From contig JARYLR010000011.1 in assembly GCA_029907545.1 (NCBI GenBank), positions 1-47,846 on the forward strand: a stretch of DNA of 47,846 bases, written 5' to 3'. Shown piece by piece: positions 15,523 to 23,573 of this stretch (position 1 is its first letter; every line of letters begins with the position of its first letter). Below the pieces are notes generated by a model. It was not told where the DNA came from. It saw only the letters and a program-made list of their open reading frames with translations, and searched no databases. Both the position numbers and the translations under genes were made by a program. Source of the stretch: Candidatus Bathyarchaeota archaeon. Its GTDB lineage: Archaea > Thermoproteota > Bathyarchaeia > Bathyarchaeales > Bathycorpusculaceae.

Positions 15523-16896
15523 CTAGGCTTCTCTTAGAGCAAAGAAGGCTTTCTGGACAACCTCCGTCATTGCAGGGTGAATGTGCATCGCACGGGCAAT
15601 CGTCAGAAAGGTTCTTTCTCCGGTTGACATGGCGTTCACAACTTCCTGTATTAGCACTGAAGCGTATGGCCCTATTATGTGTCCGCCTAGAAGCTTGCCA
15701 GTTTTCTGTTCCACTATGACTTTCACGAAGCCTCTAGGTTCGCCCATGGCAGCACCAGTGGCGGTGTCCTTGTATTGCGAGTATCCTACGAGAATCTTGT
15801 AGCCTAGCTGTTTGGCTTCCTGCTCTTTTAAGCCGACTGACGCGACTTGTGGATGAGTGAAAACTGCGTGCGGCGCGGCTGAATAGTCAACTTTCACCTT
15901 ATGCTCGTAAATCGCGTTGTGCCACGCAACTTCTGCCTCGTAGTTGGCAACATGCTTAAACATGTATTTGCCTATGGCGTCGCCGAAAGCCCAAATGTTC
16001 TTCTTTCCAGTTTCAAGATACTCGTTGACTTTTATGTAGCCTCTATCGTCGAGTTCCACCCCTGTCTTTTGAGGCTTCAAGAGATCGGAGTTGGGAACAC
16101 GCCCAGCGGCTACTAGCAAAGCTTCAGCGAAAAACTCGGCAGTTTGCCCGTTTTCTCGATTTCGCGCTAGAACTTTCTTTGTGTTGCCTTCTTCTGCAAC
16201 CTCAACAGCCTCGTAACCTGTAAATATGGCAGTTTTTTTGGACATCTCTTCCCTCAGCAGCTCTGAGATTTCGGGTTCTTCGTCGGGCAGCAACCTCGGG
16301 CTTCTCTGAATTATTGTCACTTTTGTCCCAATGCTTGAAAAGAAATGCCCGTATTCTGCCGCGATGTATCCGCCGCCGATGATTATCAGAGACCTCGGCT
16401 GCTTTTCTATTTTTAGCACAGTGTCGCTTGTCAAGTAACCAACGTTTTTCAGCCCTTTGATGGGTGGTATATCTGGGCGTGCTCCGGGAACGATGAATAT
16501 GCGGTCGGCCTTGATTATCTGGCTACCAACTTTCATCATGTAGTCTGAGATGAACTCACCTCGTTCTTTGAACCATGTTATGTCTGGACTTGCTTCAACG
16601 GAGCGCGCTTGGCTTTCACTGTCCTCGGTTACGAAATGTCGCATCCGGCTCATCAACGCCGAAAAGTCAACGCTGTCTACCCTCAGTCTTACGCCGATGC
16701 TTCCCGCGTCTTCAGCCGCGGCTGCAACATCAGCCGCATAAATCAACATCTTTGAGGGGATGCATCCTCTGTTCAAACATGTTCCACCCATAGGACCGAA
16801 CTCCACGAGAGCAGTCTCCATTCCGACTGCAACCGCAGCCGCAGCAACATTCATTCCAGAACCGGAGCCGACAACAAGAACATCAAACTTCTCCAT
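15523..16896 (-). CDS. FAD-dependent pyridine nucleotide-disulfide oxidoreductase (dihydrolipoamide dehydrogenase-like)
   Basis: A 457-residue class I flavoprotein disulfide reductase. It has an N-terminal FAD loop (VVGSGSGMNVAAAA), the redox pair GGTCLNRGCIPSK (C40/C45), a central NAD(P) Rossmann loop (IIGGGYIAAEYGHFF), the second FAD motif (IWAFGDAIG) and the C-terminal catalytic HPAMTE (His440/Glu445). The family covers dihydrolipoamide dehydrogenase, mercuric reductase and mycothione-type reductases. No 2-oxoacid dehydrogenase E1/E2 genes are nearby, while a glutaredoxin and ferredoxin-disulfide reductase follow, so a low-molecular-weight or protein disulfide reductase role is plausible. 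Confidence 0.9.
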   Translation of the reverse strand: MEKFDVLVVGSGSGMNVAAAAVAVGMETALVEFGPMGGTCLNRGCIPSKMLIYAADVAAAAEDAGSIGVRLRVDSVDFSALMSRMRHFVTEDSESQARSVEASPDITWFKERGEFISDYMMKVGSQIIKADRIFIVPGARPDIPPIKGLKNVGYLTSDTVLKIEKQPRSLIIIGGGYIAAEYGHFFSSIGTKVTIIQRSPRLLPDEEPEISELLREEMSKKTAIFTGYEAVEVAEEGNTKKVLARNRENGQTAEFFAEALLVAAGRVPNSDLLKPQKTGVELDDRGYIKVNEYLETGKKNIWAFGDAIGKYMFKHVANYEAEVAWHNAIYEHKVKVDYSAAPHAVFTHPQVASVGLKEQEAKQLGYKILVGYSQYKDTATGAAMGEPRGFVKVIVEQKTGKLLGGHIIGPYASVLIQEVVNAMSTGERTFLTIARAMHIHPAMTEVVQKAFFALREA

Positions 16897-16997
16897 AAGC
16901 CTAACCTGCTCTTTACCAACGGATACCTCTACGCTACGATATCAGATAAGCTTTGCAAAAAGCCAAACACAGACCAACAACCAGCACACACTCAATC

Positions 16998-17006
16998 TAT
17001 ATATAA
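16998..17006 (-). promoter_or_regulatory. TATA-like box upstream of the FAD oxidoreductase gene
   Basis: Read on the minus strand, TTATATATA lies about 100 bp upstream of the ATG at 16896. It is the only strong TATA-like element in this gap and would give a leader of about 70-80 nt. No gene on the plus strand follows it. Confidence 0.35.
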
Positions 17007-17092
17007 GGGCTATCTAGTGTTGCGCTAGTGACAGTTCTTTATCAGCGCCACGACAGCCTTTTAATCAGCCCAAAACTTACGAGGATTATGAC

Positions 17093-17293
17093 TCAATTGA
17101 TATACATGTAGGTGGCAAACCGTGGTAGGCTGATTACCGTTATAATGCGTTTCCTTCTGTAGGCTGAAATTCCGTAGCTTATTACCTCCTTTGCGTCTGG
17201 AGCCGTTTCATGCATAAGCTTCCGAAGCGCTGATACAATGTCTCAATGTTGTGGCAACACTTTGGTTTCTACAGACTTGTTCACTTTTGGCAT
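17093..17293 (-). pseudogene. remnant of a DUF1801 (YdhG-like) gene
   Basis: A 67-codon minus-strand frame from an ATG at 17293 to a TGA at 17093, interrupted by an in-frame TGA (17243-17245). After the TGA it reads DIVSALRKLMHETAPDAKEV followed by ISYGISAYRRKR, which matches the conserved core of DUF1801/YdhG proteins (LRxLIxETAPxAxEVISYGxPAY). The rest of the domain is missing, as the frame ends about 14 residues later. The 16897-17434 gap is otherwise empty apart from a TATA-like element, so this looks like an eroded gene. Confidence 0.5.
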
Positions 17294-17434
17294 AAAGAAA
17301 ATTTAGCAAACTGCTTATTTCTGTGTTTGCAGCGGAACAGATAACTTATGTGCTCTGAGCTTAACCTTGCTGGCAGCATTTTCTGAAGTCTTGCAGAAGG
17401 AGGATCTCACAAGAGCTTTAAACGCTAAGCAATA

Positions 17435-18061
17435 TCATGGATAGTCGAGACAAGATGATGTCGTGCAATAAGAGGCACATGCTTGTTTTAATTCAACTTC
17501 AAAAGTGCTTTTTTTAGCTAAGTATTTTTTTAGAAACCACAGTAATGCTAAAAATAAACCTGCAAAGAAAGAAGTACAATGGGTGAACTTATTCACTCCA
17601 GGCGCAACACTAAGAAAAGCCGCAGGGTCTAATATTATCTGAATGAACATTACTGAAAAAATAAAAACGTTGATACATAAGAAGGTTATAGCGGATAGAA
17701 CGTTTTCTTTCTCGGTCTTTTTCATGCGTTCTCCTATTTCAAAGCAATTTACAAAACTGAAGACGAATAGTATTCCTACAACGGCATAAACAACGCCTGA
17801 AGCCCCAGTGCTACTGTAATGGGGAAACAAGATCATAAAAAGGAAATTCGAAAGTATAGCTGCAAAAAACATTGAAAACAAGAAGTAAGCAGATCTTTGC
17901 TCTCTTTCATTCTGTGAGGCGAGAAAATTAGACACCGCTAACATAGATAGACAGATGAACAAATTCACCATGTTTCCAATCAAATGGTCAAGTCCGCCGC
18001 CATGCACAAATATTGATGTAAGAATCCCCACGGTGTCGCTGGCGAAGTCGAGAGATACCAA
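17435..18061 (-). CDS. rhomboid-family intramembrane serine protease (main body, frameshifted N-terminus)
   Basis: The body of a rhomboid protease. FVHGGGLDHLIGNMVNLF is the conserved H-x-x-x-x-HL-x-x-N helix 2 region, STGASGVVYAVVG carries the catalytic Ser in GASG, and FTHCTSFFAGLFLALL supplies the catalytic His in the last core helix. Six hydrophobic helices are visible if the upstream segment 18062-18204 is included; that segment holds the missing first helix and lies in a different frame. The junction needs a one-base correction near 18061. It follows a gene for a membrane-tethered winged-helix regulator by about 70 nt on the same strand, suggesting a functional pair. The Cys-rich C-terminal tail is unusual. 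Confidence 0.8.
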   Translation of the reverse strand: MVSLDFASDTVGILTSIFVHGGGLDHLIGNMVNLFICLSMLAVSNFLASQNEREQRSAYFLFSMFFAAILSNFLFMILFPHYSSTGASGVVYAVVGILFVFSFVNCFEIGERMKKTEKENVLSAITFLCINVFIFSVMFIQIILDPAAFLSVAPGVNKFTHCTSFFAGLFLALLWFLKKYLAKKSTFEVELKQACASYCTTSSCLDYP

Positions 18062-18204
18062 TTTAGTGAAGGATAAACTAAAGCCATCAGAAACATTGTG
18101 ACGCTCATAACTAATGTGAGTGGAAAAGCAGCAAAAAGGAGCTTGAAAGCTAGGATCTCTTTACAGATCTTCAGCGCTTTTTGAGTCATTACATTGATGT
18201 TCAT
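18062..18204 (-). CDS. N-terminal segment of the rhomboid protease (out of frame)
   Basis: A short coding segment from an ATG at 18204 (a second at 18189) encoding MTQKALKICKEILAF followed by a hydrophobic helix (FPLTLVMSVTMFLMALVYP) and SLNW. This fits cytoplasmic leader plus transmembrane helix 1 of a rhomboid. At LNW the frame must move back by one base to continue into LVSLDFASDTVG of the downstream gene. The local sequence CTAAATTGG is not a recognised slippery site, so mutation or sequencing error is more likely than programmed frameshifting. Confidence 0.6.
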
Positions 18205-18276
18205 TTTTGGTCTCCATCAGAAGAGCTAACCAAAGAAATAAGTCTACTTTTAGAAACGAGTTTTCTAAAATTAGAA

Positions 18277-18744
18277 CTACTGTGCCTTTGAGTAGCTGCT
18301 TTTGCCCATTTCCAAAATGAAATTTGGATAAAGGATTAGAAGAATAACAACAGGCGAGAAACTTATTACAAGGACAGGGAGCCACCATTTAAACAAAAGA
18401 TCTGGTGCATATGCATGATACCAGAAAATTGTTGAGGACGCGAGAAAGGTGATCAAAGCCACTATGTATCCTATTTTTCTCACAAGAAAAATGGGTTCCA
18501 AAAACTCCTTAGCTTCGTTAGTTGTTCTATAGGGAGGACTTACTTGATCAGGGTTCAAACTTTCAATAAATCCCTTGGCCAGCAAGTCATTAAGAAGAGT
18601 GCTTAGACTACCTTCACTATAATCGATCTTCTTCGCAAGTTTCGCCAAATAGTTGCTTTGATCTCTCTCGCCGTGCAATCGGATCCATAGTAGTAACCTT
18701 ACTTTGGGTTCTATCAGAGTCTTTCTTGCTTTTTTTCTACTCAT
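18277..18744 (-). CDS. membrane-tethered winged-helix transcriptional regulator
   Basis: A 155-residue protein from the ATG at 18744 (MSRKKARKTLIEPKV). Residues 10-90 form a MarR/ArsR-like winged helix (LAKLAKKIDYSEGSLSTLLN, LLAKGFIESLNPDQVSPPYR). Two hydrophobic helices follow (about 94-114, YIVALITFLASSTIFWYHAY; about 122-142, WWLPVLVISFSPVVILLILY), so the DNA-binding domain should face the cytoplasm on a membrane hairpin. An ATG 11 codons further upstream is possible but reads unlike a protein. The rhomboid protease gene lies directly downstream, suggesting cleavage-controlled release. The acyl-CoA dehydrogenase gene ends 33 nt upstream. Confidence 0.72.
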   Translation of the reverse strand: MSRKKARKTLIEPKVRLLLWIRLHGERDQSNYLAKLAKKIDYSEGSLSTLLNDLLAKGFIESLNPDQVSPPYRTTNEAKEFLEPIFLVRKIGYIVALITFLASSTIFWYHAYAPDLLFKWWLPVLVISFSPVVILLILYPNFILEMGKSSYSKAQ

Positions 18745-18777
18745 TTCGCATCTATTAAATGATTTAGAAACGCACAC

Positions 18778-19995
18778 TTATTTGTATGGTATGTATTCTT
18801 TGCCTAGCAGTTCTCTTCCTATAACGGTTCTCTGAATGTTGCTTGCCCCTTCAGCGCCCACGCAGTAACTCATTATCCCCCTCAAACCCATCTCCAGCGG
18901 GCACTCCTTCGTATAGCCATAAGCACCCATCCAGATCATCGCATGCTTGTAGATGTCAAAGGCCAGATGCGGCGCAATCAGCTTGCAAGCAGCAATATAC
19001 CTACCAACATCCAATGCCGAAAACTTGCCATGCTTATACTTCATGTCATTCATCCAAGCCGTACGGTAAGTAAGCGACTTCAAAGCCTCAAGCTGCGCCC
19101 AATCGTCCGCCAACTCGAACTGAATGCCCTCAAACTTGCCTATCGGTCTACCGAAGGCTTTCCGCTCCTTAATATACTCCATGCCAATGTCCAAAGCCCG
19201 TCTAGCCGCGCCAACACACACTGCCGCGATCAGTATCCGCGCGTTGTCAAAGCCTTCCATCGTCAAATAAAAGCCCTTGTCAACCTCGCCGATGCGGTAG
19301 TCGTCAGGCACCTTCACGTTCTGCATCATAAAACCGCCCGTGGAAATCGCCATCCGACCCATGTCCTCAAACCGCTTGTTAATCTCAACGCCTTCCGCAT
19401 TCATAGGCAAATAGAAGCCCGTCATACCCCTATGCGATGCGCCTTCCTGAGCAGGCGAAGTCCGAGCAATAACAAAGTAGCCTCCGCCAAGCTTCTTTGC
19501 CTCTTCAGTGCCGCTTATGTATATCTTTTCTCCGTTCAAAACCCACCCGTTCCCGTCCCTTCTTGCGGTGGACTTGAAAGCGGCAACATCTGAGCCTCCG
19601 CCCGACTCGGTAGAAGCAATCCCGATGAAAGCATCTCCCTTAAACGCCTTCCGAATACATTCCTCACGCACCCTCTCACTGCAAAAGCGGTCAACAACAA
19701 ACCCCCAAGAAGACTCCACAAGCCAAAGCACAGGCAAAGCAATACTAACATCAGCATACCCAAGCTCCTCAGCCGCAATACACGCCGTAACCCAGTCAGC
19801 ACCTGTCCCGCCATGCTCCTGCGGAGCAGTCATCACCAACAACCCCATGTCACCCATACCTTTCAAAATTTCACGAGAAATTTCACCCTTACTGTCCATC
19901 TCCCTGATCTTTTCCAACGGCAGATTCTTCTGACACCACTCACGTATCGCGCTACGGAAAAGCTCCTGCTCCTCAGTGAAACTAAAGTCAACCAT
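18778..19995 (-). CDS. acyl-CoA dehydrogenase
   Basis: A 405-residue flavoenzyme oxidising acyl-CoA to enoyl-CoA. Signature segments: MVDFSFTEEQELFRSAIREW at the N-terminus, TESGGGSDVAAFKSTA at the FAD/substrate site, GEKIYISGTEEAK, RKAFGRPIGKFEGIQ, and the C-terminal GAYGYTKECPLE where the catalytic Glu region lies. Full family length. The start has GGTGA 8 nt upstream and a TATATC-like box at about 20036-20041, so it can be transcribed separately from hdrB, whose stop lies 60 nt upstream on the same strand. Proximity to HdrABC suggests its electrons may enter that complex; that is inference, and no ETF genes are in the window. Confidence 0.93.
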   Translation of the reverse strand: MVDFSFTEEQELFRSAIREWCQKNLPLEKIREMDSKGEISREILKGMGDMGLLVMTAPQEHGGTGADWVTACIAAEELGYADVSIALPVLWLVESSWGFVVDRFCSERVREECIRKAFKGDAFIGIASTESGGGSDVAAFKSTARRDGNGWVLNGEKIYISGTEEAKKLGGGYFVIARTSPAQEGASHRGMTGFYLPMNAEGVEINKRFEDMGRMAISTGGFMMQNVKVPDDYRIGEVDKGFYLTMEGFDNARILIAAVCVGAARRALDIGMEYIKERKAFGRPIGKFEGIQFELADDWAQLEALKSLTYRTAWMNDMKYKHGKFSALDVGRYIAACKLIAPHLAFDIYKHAMIWMGAYGYTKECPLEMGLRGIMSYCVGAEGASNIQRTVIGRELLGKEYIPYK

Positions 19996-20055
19996 ACATC
20001 AGTCACCTATAACCGTTATGTACGAAAAAAACTAGATATAAAAGTTGTTCAGAAA

Positions 20056-20931
20056 CTAAACGGAAATCTTCATTAGAAGCCGATCTACAGGGCTCTGGTT
20101 AAGATGCAACCCAAGCTTCTCCTGATCTATGCCTAAAGCCAAGCCAAGCAGCTGCGTATAATAGACCACTGGAATTTCAAGCTTGACCCCAACGGTTGCC
20201 GCCGCATCCTTCTGCTTGAAATCGTACATCAAACCACAGTCGGGACACGAAACTACAAGTCCGTCAACGCCCAGCTCCCGCAGAGACCTAAGCTTGGCGC
20301 CAGCCAAAGAAAAAGCCGTGTCAACATGACTTAGCAGCAGATGCGCTCCGCAGCAATCAAGCTTCTCAGCATAATCCACCGTCTCAGCACCGACAGCGCC
20401 GATCAGCTCATCAAGCTTCGTCGGATTTTCCGCGTTGTCTACTCTTCCCAAGTCACTATAGCGAATGATCTGACAGCCAACGTGGCTTGCCAGCCTCAGC
20501 CCCTTCCAAGGCTTTACAGCCTTCTTCACCTTTTCCAAGCCCACAAACCCATGCAAAAAATCAATAACATGCCAAAGCCGCATGTTCGGGTTATACTCCA
20601 GTTTTTCCTCAGCCAACATGCCCGAAACCTTTTCAGAAACCTTCTTATCTCCCTCAATGGAACGTTTGGCTTCAGAGATCGTGAAGTGGCAACGGTTACA
20701 TGGAACCAGCAACTGCCCTGCATCCAGAGCATGCGCAAGCGCCATGACACGGGCCGAAAGATAAGTAGCCGCGAAATCATTAACACTCTTAACAGGGTCG
20801 CCGCAGCACAGAGCTTCAGGCAAATCAGCAAGCTCAACACCAAGCTTAGGCATGACCTCGCGGACAGACATCTCGTACGCGTACTGGCTGGTTAGTATCC
20901 TGCAACCCCAGAAGACAGCAGTCTTCATCAC
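20056..20931 (-). CDS. hdrB: heterodisulfide reductase subunit B
   Basis: A 291-residue HdrB with two CCG domains binding non-cubane [4Fe-4S] clusters. CCG1: C10, CC at 42-43, then C78 and C81 (PCNRC). CCG2: C153, CC at 193-194, then C229 and C232 (CPDC). This is the catalytic heterodisulfide or analogous thiol site. It overlaps hdrC by 4 nt (ATGA), so translation is coupled. The order on the minus strand is hdrA, hdrC, hdrB. In methanogens the complex reduces CoM-S-S-CoB; in a non-methanogen the acceptor is unknown. Confidence 0.95.
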   Translation of the reverse strand: MMKTAVFWGCRILTSQYAYEMSVREVMPKLGVELADLPEALCCGDPVKSVNDFAATYLSARVMALAHALDAGQLLVPCNRCHFTISEAKRSIEGDKKVSEKVSGMLAEEKLEYNPNMRLWHVIDFLHGFVGLEKVKKAVKPWKGLRLASHVGCQIIRYSDLGRVDNAENPTKLDELIGAVGAETVDYAEKLDCCGAHLLLSHVDTAFSLAGAKLRSLRELGVDGLVVSCPDCGLMYDFKQKDAAATVGVKLEIPVVYYTQLLGLALGIDQEKLGLHLNQSPVDRLLMKISV

Positions 20932-21416
20932 TTCTCCTCCAGCGCCTTCAAGAACAAAGCCTGGAAACCCTCTCTGGGGCTGCCGATCCTCGGCAGTTTC
21001 AGGCTTTCACGGTCAAATGTTTCCGTTCCCTTCGCGATCTTTTGGTAGGCTTCCGCCATGCCGGTCTCGAGAACCTGCGAAACCGCCTTCATGAAAGCCT
21101 CGGGAATCTTCACCTCTCTCTCCACAGCCAAATTCCGCAACGCCATAATCACATGATAAGGCGACGCTTTCTGCGGACACCTTTGAATGCACTTCAAACA
21201 AGTAACGCAAGTCCACAAAATATCAGATGCAACAAGCTCATCAACAAATCCCAAGTTCGCAAGCTTCTCAACCTCATGGGGCTTCAGCTCCAAAAGCTTC
21301 AAAGCCGTGCACCCGCTCGTGCACTTTATGCACTGAAAACAGTTAACCAGATCCCTGCCTTTTAGCTTGCTGAAGACTTTTGCGCGGGACTTGAGATTCG
21401 GCTTAGCCATCGACAT
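20928..21416 (-). CDS. hdrC: heterodisulfide reductase subunit C
   Basis: An iron-sulfur subunit of about 162 residues that wires HdrA to HdrB. Two [4Fe-4S] motifs are present: CFQCIKCTSGC (C26, C29, C32, C36) and CVTCLKCIQRC followed by P (C70, C73, C76, C80). The start at 21416 (MSMAKPNLKS) fits the family; the frame extends 52 codons further into hdrA but is Cys/Arg-rich and unlike HdrC. It begins 19 nt after the hdrA stop, with a GGTTGA-like site, and overlaps hdrB by 4 nt. No transmembrane segment is present, so this is the soluble HdrC type, not membrane HdrE/D. Confidence 0.94.
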   Translation of the reverse strand: MSMAKPNLKSRAKVFSKLKGRDLVNCFQCIKCTSGCTALKLLELKPHEVEKLANLGFVDELVASDILWTCVTCLKCIQRCPQKASPYHVIMALRNLAVEREVKIPEAFMKAVSQVLETGMAEAYQKIAKGTETFDRESLKLPRIGSPREGFQALFLKALEEK

Positions 21417-21435
21417 CAAATCAACCAAACTCAAG

Positions 21436-23433
21436 TCAGCTTCCCCCCTCAGGCTCCTTGCATGACACCTGAACCTGCGCAAGCAACTGTCTGTCAGTGA
21501 ACTGCTGAATCTTAACTGCGCCTGAAGGACAAGCAGCCGCACATAAGCCGCACCCTTGGCACATTGCCTCAATCACCTTGGCTGTTTTCCCTTCGCCTTT
21601 TGGCACGATCTCCATAGCTGAGAACGGGCAAAGAGACCTGCAGACATCGCACCCGCTGCAGAACTCTTCGTCAACAACCGCTTTCAAAGGCTCAAGCTCG
21701 ATTTCCCCCGCCGAAAGAAGATCAACAACCTTAGCCGCAGCACCGCTCGCCTGAGCAACAGTGTCTGGGATATCTTTTGGACCTTGACAGGTTCCGGCAA
21801 GAAAAACACCTGCCGTCGAGCTTTCAAGAGGACGCAGCTTCGGGTGGGCTTCCAGAAGGAAGCCGTCGGCGCTTCTGCCCGCATGAAACATGGTGCCTAT
21901 ACTATCGAGATCGATGTTGGGAACCAGCCCGTTGGCGAGAACCACTATGTCTGCATGAACTTCAAGAAGCCTGTTGGTTCCTCTCTCGTAGACGTCAAAA
22001 TAAAGCGTGCCGTCGGCTAAGCGGCGAATGTCTGAGGGGATGCCTGCAACAAAGTTGATGTCTAAGTCTCGGGCACGTCTATAGAATTCTTCGCAGTCTT
22101 TGCCAAAGGAACGGAGGTCGTTATAGCAGACATAGATGTTCACGTCTTCGCCGAGTTTTCCACGCGCAAGAATCGCTTGCTTAAGGCTTATCATGCAGCC
22201 AACACGGCAGCAGTACTCGTGAAAACGCTTGTCCCGAGAGCCTACACATTGAATGAACGCGATAGATTTAGGATGCTTTCCGGTTCTCGGAGAAACAATT
22301 TTGCCCCCTGTGGGTCCTGAAGCATCAGAGATTCTTTCGAACTCGATGTTCGAAATGACATCGGGAAAGCGCCCATAGCCGTATTCAGCCATTTTCGAAG
22401 CGTCGAAGACCCCTGAACCTACGGCAATCAGTATGCCGCCTACCTTGAGCTTGATTTCCTCTGGCTTTTGTTCGAAATCTATGGCTTTAGCTTCGCACAC
22501 TTGGAGGCATTTACCGCAAACTTCTTTCTTGCCAAGCTTCAGTCTTAGACAATAGGCAGGGTCAATAGATGCCACTTTGGGCACGGCTTGAGGGAACTGA
22601 ATAGAAACTGCACGAGTTTGACTGAAGTTCTCATTGAACTTGTCAGGCACTTTGACAGGGCATACTTTAACGCACAGCTCGCAGCCAACACACTTTGACT
22701 CGTCAACATACCGCGCCTTTTTCAGAACAGTAACCTCGTAGTTGCCGACGAAGCCCTTCACATCCGCAACTTCGCTGTTCGTCAACAAGGTTATGTTGGG
22801 ATGTCTGCCAACATCAACCATCTTTGGAGTCAAGATGCACGCACTACAGTCAAGCGTCGGAAACGTCTTATCCAGCTGCGCCATGCGCCCGCCTATGCTG
22901 GGCTGCTTCTCAACGAGATAGACACTTAACCCAGCATTTGCCATATCAAGGGAAGCCTGAATCCCCGCAATTCCGCCGCCGACAACCAAAACTTTCTTTT
23001 CAACAGCCACTTTGACCTTCTTTAATAGTTCAAGAAGCCTCGCCCGAGCTACACCCATTCGCACAAGCGCCTTAGCCTTCTCCGTCGCTTTTTCTGGCTC
23101 TCCACCATGAGGCCATGACACGTGCTCGCGCAGGTTCACGATTTCAACAAGGTAGGGATTAAGCCCTGCCTCTTCGGCTGCCTTGCGAAACGTTTCCTCG
23201 TGCATTCGAGGCGAGCACGTTGCGATGACAATTCTGTTAAGCTTATGCTTCTTAATGTCTTCTTGGATCATCCGTTGCCCGGGGTCAGAACACATGTAAG
23301 TGTAATGTTTTGCCAAAACCACGTTAGACAGGGTTTCCGCATATTCAGCGACCTTTGCTACGTCTACCGTGCCAGCTATGTTCAAGCCGCAGTGGCAAAC
23401 GTACACGCCTATCTTAACCACGCAGGCAGCCAT
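21436..23433 (-). CDS. hdrA: heterodisulfide reductase subunit A (electron-bifurcating flavoprotein)
   Basis: A 665-residue HdrA, full family length. N-terminal Cys motifs (YVCHCG C13/C15, C48, ATCSPR C73) form the HdrA-specific cluster region. The FAD loop VLVVGGGIAGIQA is at 148-160, followed by GGRMAQLDKTFPTLDCSACI. A ferredoxin insert holds CVGCELCVKVCP and CGKCLQVC. The C-terminal ferredoxin holds CSGCDVCRSLCP and CQGCGLCAAACP. No in-frame UGA selenocysteine is used. It is the bifurcating core that splits electron pairs between ferredoxin and a disulfide. A hydrogenase lies 13 kb away but no mvhD is visible to link them. Confidence 0.95.
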   Translation of the reverse strand: MAACVVKIGVYVCHCGLNIAGTVDVAKVAEYAETLSNVVLAKHYTYMCSDPGQRMIQEDIKKHKLNRIVIATCSPRMHEETFRKAAEEAGLNPYLVEIVNLREHVSWPHGGEPEKATEKAKALVRMGVARARLLELLKKVKVAVEKKVLVVGGGIAGIQASLDMANAGLSVYLVEKQPSIGGRMAQLDKTFPTLDCSACILTPKMVDVGRHPNITLLTNSEVADVKGFVGNYEVTVLKKARYVDESKCVGCELCVKVCPVKVPDKFNENFSQTRAVSIQFPQAVPKVASIDPAYCLRLKLGKKEVCGKCLQVCEAKAIDFEQKPEEIKLKVGGILIAVGSGVFDASKMAEYGYGRFPDVISNIEFERISDASGPTGGKIVSPRTGKHPKSIAFIQCVGSRDKRFHEYCCRVGCMISLKQAILARGKLGEDVNIYVCYNDLRSFGKDCEEFYRRARDLDINFVAGIPSDIRRLADGTLYFDVYERGTNRLLEVHADIVVLANGLVPNIDLDSIGTMFHAGRSADGFLLEAHPKLRPLESSTAGVFLAGTCQGPKDIPDTVAQASGAAAKVVDLLSAGEIELEPLKAVVDEEFCSGCDVCRSLCPFSAMEIVPKGEGKTAKVIEAMCQGCGLCAAACPSGAVKIQQFTDRQLLAQVQVSCKEPEGGS

Positions 23434-23573
23434 CCCCTGTTTTTCTTGAAGTAGTCTCTGGGTTTCAGCCGTCTATTATTCTTTATGTAAACAGAAACGC
23501 AATTGCAATATTCTAAGGCGCTTTCTGTTTCTAACCATAAAGCTATTTAGTCTACCACGGCATACAGCCATAC

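Noticed and set aside
18050-18070. Programmed -1 frameshifting in the rhomboid gene
   Set aside because: No X-XXY-YYZ slippery heptamer and no obvious downstream pseudoknot; mutation or base error is simpler.
18943-19593. 216-codon frame antisense to the acyl-CoA dehydrogenase
   Set aside because: No family pattern; the minus-strand gene is complete and unambiguous.
23434-23573. Search for CRISPR repeats, insertion-sequence ends or attachment sites here and in the other intergenic gaps
   Set aside because: No regularly spaced direct repeats, transposase frames or tRNA-adjacent duplications were seen anywhere in the window.
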